Source of the DNA: Saprospiraceae bacterium
GTDB lineage: Bacteria > Bacteroidota > Bacteroidia > Chitinophagales > Saprospiraceae
Length of the DNA stretch: 38,434 nucleotides
Assembly (NCBI GenBank): GCA_020846655.1
Contig: JADLDL010000191.1
Span: 1-38,434 of the forward strand
Reading direction: 5' to 3'
Shown: positions 24,792 to 32,879 of the stretch, one piece after another
How the letters are laid out: the number at the start of each line of letters is the position of its first letter
Numbering within the stretch: position 1 is the first letter of the stretch
Notes under the pieces: model-generated
What the model was told of the DNA's origin: nothing
Databases searched by the model: none
The model's input: only the letters and a program-made list of their open reading frames with translations
Translations under genes and position numbers: made by a program

Positions 24792-24809
24792 TTAAGTTAG
24801 TGTTAAGTT
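24792..24809. promoter_or_regulatory. Pho-box-like 7-bp direct repeats
   Basis: TTAAGTT at 24792-24798 and again at 24803-24809: two identical 7-mers spaced by 4 bp (11-bp period), 13 bp upstream of the -33 TTG of the two-component operon. The layout is that of PhoB-class binding sites and suggests autoregulation. Confidence 0.5.
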
Positions 24810-24906
24810 TGAGAAAGTGGGTGGCGGGGGGGCAATCTGGTAGTTTACTGTGAATTTGCATTTTTGAAACACGCTACTGCTCCACATTGCTTTTTTTATT
24901 ATTTTA

Positions 24907-24928
24907 GGCAAATAAGGAAATTATTGCC
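24907..24928. promoter_or_regulatory. Imperfect inverted repeat upstream of the AbiE pair
   Basis: GGCAAATAA (24907-24915) and TTATTGCC (24921-24928) form an inverted repeat with one bulged base, about 14 bp before the first -7-like box. AbiEi antitoxins are known to bind inverted repeats at their own promoter, so this is a candidate operator. Confidence 0.4.
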
Positions 24929-24941
24929 AAAAATTTGACTT

Positions 24942-24966
24942 TTACTTTTGGCCGCCATTATCTTTG
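24942..24966 (+). promoter_or_regulatory. Two overlapping-range -7 boxes for the AbiE pair
   Basis: TACTTTTG at 24942-24949 and TATCTTTG at 24959-24966 both match TAnnTTTG. The second ends 5 bp before ATG 24972, so a transcript from it would be nearly leaderless. Confidence 0.5.
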
Positions 24967-24971
24967 AACCT

Positions 24972-25736
24972 ATGACAACACCCACCACAAAAATTGATCT
25001 AACCACCTCCATTTCAGCCGCTTTTGCCAAAAAGGCCCTCCTCTCCAAGGGCGAATTGTTGCATTGGTTAGAGGATATTTACCCCGATGTAGCCGAAGAT
25101 ACACTCGTTTGGCGGATACATGACCTTAAAAACCGGGGTGTTTTAGAAAGCCCCGGACGCGGAATGTACCGCTTGGGGAAAGCGAAAACCATTCAACCAG
25201 TGTTTGGCGACATCGCCCGGCGAATTGCCGCCGAACTTGCCCGTGAATTGCCATTAGTCAAGACCTGCATTTGGGAAACCCGGTGGATCAGCGGTTGGAT
25301 GGAATTGCAGTCGCCTTCCAACTGGACCATCGTGGAAGTGGAAAAAGAAGTGCTCGAATACGTTTTTAATATTCTCACCGGGATTACCGGTAAAGTTTTC
25401 CTCGACCCGGACCGGAAAGTAGTGGACCTGTACATCCTGTCACTCAACGAAGCGGTTATTATCAAACCATTGCTTTCCGAAGCGCCGGTAATGACTGTCG
25501 GTGAGATTTCGGCCGCAGCGCCGGAAAAAATACTAGTGGACATCGTCGCCGAACCTAATTTGTTCCGGGCGCAGCAAGGCGAGCTCGACCGAATTTATGC
25601 CAATGCCTTTCGGGAAATTCCGATCAACCAGACCAAAATGCTCCGGTATGCGCGGAGAAGGCGTAAAGACGAGGTCATTTTTGGATTGATACCGGTGGAG
25701 TACCGTTTACCTAAAACCGCTAAAAGCCACCGATGA
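24972..25736 (+). CDS. AbiEi-like antitoxin of a type IV toxin-antitoxin system
   Basis: Start set at ATG 24972 (254 residues), since a -7 box ends 5 bp earlier. The N-terminal ~70 residues form a winged helix (FAKKALLSKGELLHWLEDIYPD, TLVWRIHDLKNRGVLESPGRGMYRLG) of the kind found in AbiEi proteins, which repress their own operon. The rest is an alpha/beta domain (CIWETRWISGWME ... WTIVEVEKEVLEYVFNIL ... VVDLYILSLNEAVIIKPL) expected to counter the toxin. The toxin gene begins in a 4-bp ATGA overlap, giving the usual antitoxin-first, coupled order. AbiE systems act as phage defence or plasmid stabilisation modules. Confidence 0.82.
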   Translation: MTTPTTKIDLTTSISAAFAKKALLSKGELLHWLEDIYPDVAEDTLVWRIHDLKNRGVLESPGRGMYRLGKAKTIQPVFGDIARRIAAELARELPLVKTCIWETRWISGWMELQSPSNWTIVEVEKEVLEYVFNILTGITGKVFLDPDRKVVDLYILSLNEAVIIKPLLSEAPVMTVGEISAAAPEKILVDIVAEPNLFRAQQGELDRIYANAFREIPINQTKMLRYARRRRKDEVIFGLIPVEYRLPKTAKSHR

Positions 25737-26791
25737 TCCATACCGATTCTTTATCACTGGATTGGATTCAGGCCGTTGGTGAACGGCTTGGAAAAGTGGA
25801 CAAGGCCTTGCTCGAAAAAGCCATTCGAGCCTTGTTTCTGGCTGAACAACTCAAGGTTCACGGCCTGGATTTTCTGTTTAAGGGCGGTACTTCCCTGCTG
25901 ATCCAACTTCCGACGCCGCAGCGTTTTTCCATCGACGTGGATATTGTGACAACCGGCAATCACGGGCAGGTAGCCGGCGTTCTGGATGCTATCGTCTCGG
26001 ACAGGTTTTTTCACCGTTGGGAACAAGATATCCGCGTTCAGCAGCAGCAGGATTTACCGGTCGAGCATTTCAAACTTTTCTACATCAGCAACTTTCCCGG
26101 ACTCACACCGGAGCATTACATCCTGCTCGATGTCATTTACCAGGAGAAATTACCCTCCTGGACGGAAGAGAAACCCCTTGTACACGATTGGCTTAAACCT
26201 GACGGCGAGCCGATTTTATTAAATTTCTCCACCAAGGCAGGCTTGTTGGGCGATAAACTGACCGCTTTCGCGCCGACCACTACCGGAATTCTCTACACCA
26301 AAAACCGGCCCCTCGAAATCATCAAACAACTATATGATATCGACGTGCTTTATGATCAGGTAGATGATTTGGCACGGGTTAAAACCGTTTTTGAACAGGT
26401 AGCCGCCCAGGAAATCGCATTCCGGAAGATTTTCATTGACCCGGCGGCGGTGCTCGACGATGCTTTCCAGGCAGCGCTTATTCTTTGCAGCCGGGATGAA
26501 AATGATCCGCATTTCCAGCAGTTTAAAACAGGCATTACCAACATTAAGCCACATATTTTTCACCGGTTTATGATCGAGGATGCCATTGTCGCCGCGGCGA
26601 AAGTGATGTATCTGACTAAGTTGTTGAGCAAAGGCCACGCTGGGCCGCCAGAGCGATTTGAAAATGCGCAGGTCGTAGCGAATTGGGAGATTCCGACGGC
26701 GGATTTTAACCGGTTCAACCGGTTGAGGAAAACGAATCCGGGGGCATTTTTTTATATTTTTAAGACGTACCAGCAGATTGCCGGAATGTAA
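25733..26791 (+). CDS. AbiEii/AbiGii-family nucleotidyltransferase toxin
   Basis: A 352-residue protein of the DNA polymerase beta-like nucleotidyltransferase superfamily. The signature is FKGGTSLL (residues 49-56) followed by RFSIDVDIV, giving the metal-binding Asp68 and Asp70 (GGT/S ... DxD). GLLGDKLTAFAPTTTGI is the conserved KLTA motif. AbiEii toxins use GTP or another NTP, and relatives (MenT) add nucleotides to tRNA. It overlaps the antitoxin by ATGA and lies 124 bp before hsdR. All key residues look intact, so the toxin is probably active unless silenced. Confidence 0.88.
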   Translation: MIHTDSLSLDWIQAVGERLGKVDKALLEKAIRALFLAEQLKVHGLDFLFKGGTSLLIQLPTPQRFSIDVDIVTTGNHGQVAGVLDAIVSDRFFHRWEQDIRVQQQQDLPVEHFKLFYISNFPGLTPEHYILLDVIYQEKLPSWTEEKPLVHDWLKPDGEPILLNFSTKAGLLGDKLTAFAPTTTGILYTKNRPLEIIKQLYDIDVLYDQVDDLARVKTVFEQVAAQEIAFRKIFIDPAAVLDDAFQAALILCSRDENDPHFQQFKTGITNIKPHIFHRFMIEDAIVAAAKVMYLTKLLSKGHAGPPERFENAQVVANWEIPTADFNRFNRLRKTNPGAFFYIFKTYQQIAGM

Positions 26792-26865
26792 CCGCCTTTT
26801 TCAAATTTGGTTTGGGCAAAGGATTCGGGGCTGAAGTAAACCCCCTCCCAAACCACTAAAAAAGA

Positions 26866-26873
26866 TACTTTTG
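26866..26873 (+). promoter_or_regulatory. -7 box (TACTTTTG) upstream of hsdR
   Basis: TACTTTTG 42 bp before the hsdR start, the likely promoter of the type I restriction operon. No -33 TTG at ideal spacing is seen. Confidence 0.5.
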
Positions 26874-26915
26874 CCATCGGCAGTGCCTGTTTAAATTTCA
26901 ACCAAGAAATTTTAA

Positions 26916-29912
26916 ATGACTCACGAAAGTCAAATAGAAGAAAACCTGATTCGGAAGTTAACCGATCTGAAATACACCCCTCGCCCCGACATCCGGAGCA
27001 AGGAGTCGCTTGAACTTAATTTCCGGCAAAAATTCGAGGCGCTAAACCGGGTCCATTTGTCCGATGCAGAATTTAACCGCCTGAAGGACGAAATCATCAC
27101 CGCCGATACGTACCTGGCCTCCAAAACCCTGCGGGAGCGCAACACCTTCCAGCGGGAAGACGGCACGCCACTGCAATACACGCTCGTAAACATCAGGGAA
27201 TGGTGCAAGAACGAGTTCGAAGTGGTCAGCCAGTTGCGGATGAACACCGCCAACAGCCATCACCGCTACGATGTGATTTTGCTGATCAACGGCGTCCCTG
27301 TCGTGCAGATTGAGCTGAAAGGCTTAGGCATCAGCCCCCGGCAAGCCATGCAGCAAATCGTGGACTACAAAAACGACCCCGGCAACGGCTACACCAATTC
27401 GCTGCTGTGCTTCATGCAGCTCTTCGTCGTCAGCAACCGCACCAATACGTACTACTTCGCCAACAACCAAAACCAACACTTCAATTTTAACGCCGACGAA
27501 CAATTTCTGCCCGTCTATCAGTTTGCCGATGAAGGCAACAAAAAAATCACCCACCTCGACGATTTTGCCGAAAAATTCCTGAGCAAATGTACCCTCGCCC
27601 AGATGATAAGCCGCTACATGGTGCTGGTGGCCACCGAGCAAAAACTGCTGGTGATGCGCCCCTACCAGATCTATGCCGTGCAAGCCATCGTGGACTGCAT
27701 CCACCAAAACCGGGGCAACGGCTACATCTGGCACACCACCGGCAGCGGCAAAACGCTCACCTCGTTCAAAGCCTCCACCCTGCTGAAGGACAACCCCGAC
27801 ATCGAAAAATGCCTGTTCGTGGTGGATCGCAAAGACCTCGACCGCCAGACCCGCCAGGAGTTCAACAAATTTCAGGAAGGTTGCGTGGAGGAAAACACCA
27901 ACACCGAAGCCCTCGTGCAGCGCCTGTTGTCGGAAGATTACGCCAACAAGGTAATCGTCACGACCATCCAGAAACTCGGCCTGGCCCTGGATGAAAACAG
28001 CAAGCGCAACAAGCAGAAATCGGAAAAAGGCAAGCCCACGTTCAAGGAGCGCCTCGAACCCCTGCGCAACAAACGCATCGTGTTCATCTTCGACGAATGT
28101 CACCGTTCCCAGTTCGGCGACAACCATCAGGCGATCAAGGAGTTTTTCCCCAAGGCCCAACTGTTCGGGTTCACGGGCACACCCATTTTTGAGCAAAACG
28201 CCGGCTATATAAAAGTTAACGGAGAGCAAGGCTCCTACGTGACGACCGACGACGTTTTCCAAAAACTACTCCACGCTTACACCATCACCCATGCCATCGA
28301 GGACCGGAACGTCCTGAAATTTCATATTGACTACTTCAAGGCAACCGGCAACTACAAACCCAAACCCGGCGAACCGCTTGCCCAGCAGGCCGTGCTGGAG
28401 GCCATCCTCGCCAAACACGAGGGCGCCACACACCACCGCCGCTTCAACGCCATTCTCGCTACTGCTTCCATCAACGACGCCATCAGTTACTATCACCTGT
28501 TCAAGGATATACAGGCCAAACGACAAAAGGCCGACGGCAACTTCGCCCCGCTGAACATCGCCTGCGTTTTTTCGCCGCCGGCCGAGGGCAACAAGGACGT
28601 GCAGCAAATCCAGGAAGACCTGCCGCAGGAAAAAGCCGACAACCAGGTGGCGCCCGATGAAAAGAAAAAGGCGCTGAGGGCCATCATCGCCGACTACAAC
28701 AAGCAGTACGGAACCAACCACCGCGTGGACTTTTTCGACCTGTACTACCAGGACGTGCAGCAGCGCATCAAAGACCACAAATACACCAATGCCGACTACC
28801 CGCACAAGAACAAAATAGACGTGACCATCGTGGTGGACATGCTGCTCACGGGCTTCGATTCCAAATACCTGAACACGCTGTATGTGGACAAAAACCTGAA
28901 ACACCACGGCCTCATTCAGGCGTTCAGCCGCACCAACCGCATCCTGAACGATACGAAGCCCTACGGCAACATACTCGACTTCCGGCAGCAGCAAAACGAG
29001 GTGGACGCCGCCATTGCCCTGTTTTCGGGCGAAAAAACCGAGCAGGCCAAGGAAATCTGGTTGGTGGAGCCGGCTCCCAGGGTGATTGAAAAATATGAAA
29101 AAGCCGTGGCTGCGATGGGACAATTCATGGCGCAACGCGACCTGGTGAACGAACCGCAGGAAGTGTACAACCTGAAAGGCGACACGGCGCGCATCGAATT
29201 CGTTAACCGCTTCAAAGAGGTGCAGCGCCTGAAAACCCAACTCGACCAATACACCGACCTGAACGAGGAGCAAAAGGAAAAAATTGAATCCATCCTGCCC
29301 GAAGACCAGTTGCGTGCCTTCCGGAGTTCGTACCTGGAAACCGCCAAACGGCTCAAAGAAATACAACGAAAAGAAGGCCCCAACGCCCCGCCCGACGTAC
29401 AGCAACTGGATTTTGAGTTCGTGCTGTTTGCCTCGGCGCTGATCGACTACGACTACATCATGGGCCTCATCGCCAAAGCCCAGGGTAAGCCCTCGAAGGA
29501 GAAGATGACCCGCGCGCAGATCATCAACCTGCTCGGCAGCAGCGCCAACCTGATGGACGAACGCGAAGACATGACAGCCTACATCAAGGCGCTGGATTTC
29601 AGCAAGGGCCTGTCGGAACAACAAATCCGGGACGGCTACCAAACCTTCAAAACCGAAAAAAATACCCAGGCACTGGCCGCCATAGCCCAAAAGCACGGAC
29701 TGGCGCCCGCCGCCCTGCAAACCTTTGCAGACGGCATCATGGCCCGCATGATCTTCGACGGCGAACAACTGGGCGACCTGCTGGCCCCGCTGGAACTCGG
29801 CTGGAAGGCCCGCACCCAAAAAGAACTGGCCCTGATGAACGACCTGGTACCCTTCTTAAACAAACTCGCCCAGGGGCGGGAAATATCCGGACTGTCGGCT
29901 TATGATGTCTGA
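26916..29912 (+). CDS. hsdR: Type I restriction endonuclease subunit R
   Basis: The motor and nuclease subunit of a type I restriction-modification complex: it moves along DNA using ATP and cuts unmodified DNA at a distance. 998 residues. The N-terminal nuclease has Asp119 (HRYDVILL) and Glu133-x-Lys135 (VQIELKG), the PD-(D/E)xK core. The SF2 helicase follows: Walker A HTTGSGKT (273-280), DECH box (393-396, IFDECHRSQFG), FGFTGTPIF (motif III region), and LLTGFDSKYLNTLY and QAFSRTNR in the second RecA domain. The C-terminal helical region contacts HsdM/S. Its stop codon lies inside a palindromic element shared with the next gap. Appears intact. Confidence 0.96.
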   Translation: MTHESQIEENLIRKLTDLKYTPRPDIRSKESLELNFRQKFEALNRVHLSDAEFNRLKDEIITADTYLASKTLRERNTFQREDGTPLQYTLVNIREWCKNEFEVVSQLRMNTANSHHRYDVILLINGVPVVQIELKGLGISPRQAMQQIVDYKNDPGNGYTNSLLCFMQLFVVSNRTNTYYFANNQNQHFNFNADEQFLPVYQFADEGNKKITHLDDFAEKFLSKCTLAQMISRYMVLVATEQKLLVMRPYQIYAVQAIVDCIHQNRGNGYIWHTTGSGKTLTSFKASTLLKDNPDIEKCLFVVDRKDLDRQTRQEFNKFQEGCVEENTNTEALVQRLLSEDYANKVIVTTIQKLGLALDENSKRNKQKSEKGKPTFKERLEPLRNKRIVFIFDECHRSQFGDNHQAIKEFFPKAQLFGFTGTPIFEQNAGYIKVNGEQGSYVTTDDVFQKLLHAYTITHAIEDRNVLKFHIDYFKATGNYKPKPGEPLAQQAVLEAILAKHEGATHHRRFNAILATASINDAISYYHLFKDIQAKRQKADGNFAPLNIACVFSPPAEGNKDVQQIQEDLPQEKADNQVAPDEKKKALRAIIADYNKQYGTNHRVDFFDLYYQDVQQRIKDHKYTNADYPHKNKIDVTIVVDMLLTGFDSKYLNTLYVDKNLKHHGLIQAFSRTNRILNDTKPYGNILDFRQQQNEVDAAIALFSGEKTEQAKEIWLVEPAPRVIEKYEKAVAAMGQFMAQRDLVNEPQEVYNLKGDTARIEFVNRFKEVQRLKTQLDQYTDLNEEQKEKIESILPEDQLRAFRSSYLETAKRLKEIQRKEGPNAPPDVQQLDFEFVLFASALIDYDYIMGLIAKAQGKPSKEKMTRAQIINLLGSSANLMDEREDMTAYIKALDFSKGLSEQQIRDGYQTFKTEKNTQALAAIAQKHGLAPAALQTFADGIMARMIFDGEQLGDLLAPLELGWKARTQKELALMNDLVPFLNKLAQGREISGLSAYDV

Positions 29913-30037
29913 ACTATGATTTTTGTGATTAACTGATTACTGGTGATTCGCGAGTGTCGCCAAGGAATTAAACAGTTCCCTGCCGGAAATAAAAAAATCA
30001 ATAAATCATCCCAATCAAAAAAATCACAGGTCAGACA
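29906..30037. repeat. Palindromic intergenic element 1 (hsdR / GxxExxY gene)
   Basis: Imperfect inverted repeat. The left end (from 29906) reads TGTCTGAACTATGATTTTTG and the reverse complement of the right end (to 30037) reads TGTCTGACCTGTGATTTTTT; 22 of the outer 25 positions match. Inside, TGATT recurs about every 8-9 bp on the left arm. The left end contains the hsdR stop codon; the right end abuts the ATG at 30038. Element 2 at 30423-30522 is a close relative. Confidence 0.75.
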
Positions 30038-30436
30038 ATGGTGAACGAGCAATACAAATATTCCGAATTAACGGCCAAAATAATCGGCTGCGCTATGAAA
30101 GTGCATGCTGCATTGGGCAATGGGTTTCAGGAAGTTATTTATCAAAGGGCAATGGCAATAGAAATTACAGATGAAGGCATTGACTTCAGCAGGGAACACG
30201 AGATGCCCGTTTACTACAAAAACCAGCACATCGGAACAAGACGGGTAGATTTTTTAGTGCACGGCACTATTTCGGTGGAGTTAAAAGCTGTCATCCAACT
30301 GGAAGATGTCCACCTGGCGCAGGCCATCAACTATTTGGAAGCCTACAACCTCGAAATCGGCTTGCTAATAAACTTTGGCGCAAGAAGCCTTCAATTTAAA
30401 AGACTGAACAACAAAAAATTCAAGTCTGGACTTTGA
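30038..30436 (+). CDS. GxxExxY family protein (PD-(D/E)xK nuclease-like)
   Basis: A 132-residue protein of the GxxExxY group (PF13366-like). The name motif is G29-F-Q-E32-V-I-Y35, after AMKVHAALGNG. The nuclease-like core is RRVDFLV (Asp71) and VELKAV (Glu81-x-Lys83), consistent with the PD-(D/E)xK fold; QAINYLEAYNLEIGLLINFGA is the conserved C-terminal part. Its biological role is unknown; members are common in Bacteroidota. It is more AT-rich than its neighbours and sits between two related palindromic elements inside the restriction operon, so it looks like an insertion. It could contribute to defence or be a passenger. Confidence 0.88.
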   Translation: MVNEQYKYSELTAKIIGCAMKVHAALGNGFQEVIYQRAMAIEITDEGIDFSREHEMPVYYKNQHIGTRRVDFLVHGTISVELKAVIQLEDVHLAQAINYLEAYNLEIGLLINFGARSLQFKRLNNKKFKSGL

Positions 30437-30522
30437 TTTGGATGATTATTGGATTCTTATGATTAAAAAACGTCGCTAACATCAAACAAATCCACAAATC
30501 AAATAAATCACAGTTCAGACAA
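30423..30522. repeat. Palindromic intergenic element 2 (GxxExxY gene / hsdS)
   Basis: Inverted repeat with 42-bp arms (30423-30464 and 30481-30522, about 30 of 42 positions pairing). The reverse complement of its right end differs from that of element 1 at only 2 of the outer 25 positions. The left arm supplies the last codons and stop (30434-30436) of the GxxExxY gene; the right arm abuts the hsdS ATG at 30523. Centre contains CGTCGC; element 1 centre contains GTCGC. Confidence 0.75.
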
Positions 30523-31791
30523 ATGAGTAAGGAAACAAAAAAAACGATGACGCAGAAGCTGCGCTTTCCCGAGTTTCAGGAGGCGGGCGAGTGGGCAGAG
30601 AAGACGGTAGGTTACTTTTTTAATTTTGATAAAAAGGCCAAGAAGGCTGAATTTTTTGATAAGGAAAAGATACTAACAGTGAAACTGCATACACAGGGTG
30701 TAGTAAAAAATGAAAGGGCGACCTCACTGACTGGAGGAGCAAACTACTTTAAACGACGATCTGGCGAGTTTATCTTTTCAAAAATTGACCTTCTCAACGG
30801 TGCATTCGGGATAGTACCCATGGATCTGGATGGTTATGTTTCTTCCACAGACGTGCCTGCTTATTCTTTTAAAGAAAACTGTGACCCGATATTTTTCATT
30901 AATTGGTTAAAATTTAGTTATTCCAAGTTACAGGTTGAGAGAACTGGCACTAGTAATACCTTAAAAAGAGTTTCGCCAGAGAATTTTTTCAACCTGAAAA
31001 TGTTGGTGCCGATTGATGTCAGCGAACAACAAAAAATCGCCGCCACCCTCTCCTCTCTCGACGATCTCATTGCCGCCCAGAGCGAAAAAATCAAAGCCTT
31101 GCAGGCCCATAAAAAAGGGCTGATGCAGCGGCTTTTTCCGGCGGGAGGGGAGACGGTGCCGAGGGTGAGGTTTGCGGAGTTTTGGGATGCGGGGGAGTGG
31201 GTAGCTGGCACTTTGGGTGATATTTGCAAGATTACATCAGGGGGAACACCTAATCGTGCAGAAAAGGACTATTGGGATAGTGGGAATATACCTTGGATTA
31301 CCACAACACTTATAGACTCCAACATAATTAATGAAGCCAATGAATTTATCACTGAAAAGGGCCTTCAAAATTCTTCAGCAAAAATTTTTCCCAAGAATAC
31401 AATCTTAATGGCAATGTATGGACAAGGCAAAACCAGAGGCAAAGTTGCTATTCTTGGCATCGAAGCTGCGACCAATCAGGCTTGTGCAGCAATAATTCTA
31501 AAAGGAGGATTTAATACAAATTTTGTTTTCCAGTATTTGGCTGGTCGTTACGAGAAAATACGGGAATTAAGCAATAGTGGCGGGCAAGAAAATTTAAGTG
31601 CTGGATTGATTGAGTCCATCCCATTCGCATATCCAAACATAAAAACCGCCGAACAACAAAAAATTGCCGCCTGTCTCACCTCCCTCGACGACCTCATCGC
31701 CGCCCGGAGCGAAAAACTCGAAGATTTGAAAGCGCACAAGAAAGGCCTGATGCAGCAGTTATTTCCGAACCCAAATGATATAGATGAATGA
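30523..31791 (+). CDS. hsdS: Type I restriction-modification specificity subunit S
   Basis: The subunit that reads the bipartite DNA target for both methylation and cutting. 422 residues in the usual two-fold design: TRD1 (about 25-165), conserved helix CR1 (EQQKIAATLSSLDDLIA ... HKKGLMQRLFP, 167-205), TRD2 (about 225-375) and CR2 (EQQKIAACLTSLDDLIA ... HKKGLMQQLFP, 376-415). Each TRD is preceded by a similar phrase (RFPEFQEAGEW / RFAEFWDAGEW). TRD DNA is clearly more AT-rich than the conserved parts, a sign of exchange by recombination. The start is ATG 30523 directly after the palindromic element. Overlaps the next gene by ATGA. Confidence 0.95.
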   Translation: MSKETKKTMTQKLRFPEFQEAGEWAEKTVGYFFNFDKKAKKAEFFDKEKILTVKLHTQGVVKNERATSLTGGANYFKRRSGEFIFSKIDLLNGAFGIVPMDLDGYVSSTDVPAYSFKENCDPIFFINWLKFSYSKLQVERTGTSNTLKRVSPENFFNLKMLVPIDVSEQQKIAATLSSLDDLIAAQSEKIKALQAHKKGLMQRLFPAGGETVPRVRFAEFWDAGEWVAGTLGDICKITSGGTPNRAEKDYWDSGNIPWITTTLIDSNIINEANEFITEKGLQNSSAKIFPKNTILMAMYGQGKTRGKVAILGIEAATNQACAAIILKGGFNTNFVFQYLAGRYEKIRELSNSGGQENLSAGLIESIPFAYPNIKTAEQQKIAACLTSLDDLIAARSEKLEDLKAHKKGLMQQLFPNPNDIDE

Positions 31792-32879
31792 GCGGTAAAC
31801 CCAAAATACAACAATACAAGACCCTGCGCAAACTGGCAGAGCGGCTGCGGAACGACCTGAGCGACAGCGGTTTTGTGCTGCTCTTTGCCTACAATGGCAC
31901 GGGGAAAACCCGGCTATCCATCGAGTTTAAAAACAAAGGGAAGAATGGCGACCAGCGCGACACGCTTTATTTCAATGCCTTCACGGAAGACCTTTTTAGT
32001 TGGGACAACGACCTGGAAAACGATACAGAACGCAAACTCCGGATCAATTCAGAGTCAAAGTTTTTCAACGGGTTCAAAGAGTTGGCACTGGAAGAAAAAA
32101 TTTTCGCCTTTCTGGAGCGCTATGCCGAGTTCAACTTCTTCATTGATTATGAAAATTGGACGGTGACCTTTTCCAAAAGCACGGAGACGAATATCAAAGT
32201 ATCGCGGGGCGAGGAGAATATTTTTATATGGTGCGTCTTTCTCGCCATCTGCGAACTGACGCTCGACGGTTCGGAGGCCTACCAATGGGTTAAGTATTTC
32301 TACATCGACGACCCTATTTCTTCCCTGGACGACAACAACGCCATTGCCGTCGCCACCGATTTGTCGAACCTCTTAAGGCGGGCCAATGGCAGGATAAAGA
32401 CCGTCATTTCAACACATCACAGTTTGTTTTTCAATGTGATGTGCAATGAACTGAAAAAGTTAAAGCACACCCGATATTTCTTGCACAGGAGCGGCGCCGA
32501 CGGCTACGGCCTGCAGAAGACGGACGAAACGCCGTTTTTCCACCACGTCGCCATATTGAGCGAATTGAAACAGGTTTCCGATTCGGGAAGAATCAACACC
32601 TACCATTTCAATATGCTGCGCAGCATTTTGGAAAAGACAGCGACGTTTTTTGGCTACAAGGACTTTTCCGATTGCATCCACGGCGTCGACGACGAAGTGT
32701 TGTACGCCCGTGCCCTGAACCTGTTGAGCCACGGTAAATACTCCGTTTATGAGCCGGTGGAAATGAGCCGCGACAACAAAGAACTGTTTAATAATATTTT
32801 GAAGGCATTTCTGGAAAAATACCGCTTTGAATTGCCGGAATTGTTGGCTGAAAAAGCCGCAGCATCCAATCCATCATGA
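31788..32879 (+). CDS. PrrC-like AAA/ABC-type ATPase with candidate anticodon-nuclease C-terminus
   Basis: A 363-residue ABC-like ATPase of the AAA_13 type. Walker A is AYNGTGKT (34-41, Ala in place of the first Gly), signature-like SRGE (139-142), Walker B YFYIDDPISSLDD (170-182) and switch histidines STHH (208-211). No long coiled coil interrupts the ATPase, as in PrrC rather than RloC. The C-terminal ~110 residues carry Arg278, Glu282 and His315, spaced like the Arg320-Glu324-His356 triad known for E. coli PrrC anticodon nuclease. It overlaps hsdS and hsdM by ATGA on both sides, so it is made with the methylase complex. In E. coli, PrrC is held inactive by its type I partner and released by phage anti-restriction. 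Nuclease role here is inferred; a plain regulatory ATPase is the alternative. Confidence 0.75.
   Translation: MSGKPKIQQYKTLRKLAERLRNDLSDSGFVLLFAYNGTGKTRLSIEFKNKGKNGDQRDTLYFNAFTEDLFSWDNDLENDTERKLRINSESKFFNGFKELALEEKIFAFLERYAEFNFFIDYENWTVTFSKSTETNIKVSRGEENIFIWCVFLAICELTLDGSEAYQWVKYFYIDDPISSLDDNNAIAVATDLSNLLRRANGRIKTVISTHHSLFFNVMCNELKKLKHTRYFLHRSGADGYGLQKTDETPFFHHVAILSELKQVSDSGRINTYHFNMLRSILEKTATFFGYKDFSDCIHGVDDEVLYARALNLLSHGKYSVYEPVEMSRDNKELFNNILKAFLEKYRFELPELLAEKAAASNPS

Noticed and set aside
28266-29819. 517-codon open frame on the minus strand
   Set aside because: Antisense to hsdR, whose motifs are unambiguous; no recognisable domain.
29906-30522. True integron attC sites or a group II intron around the GxxExxY gene
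   Set aside because: No attC core pair of the RYYYAAC/GTTRRRY type in proper arrangement, no integrase and no intron-encoded reverse transcriptase; only the geometry is cassette-like.
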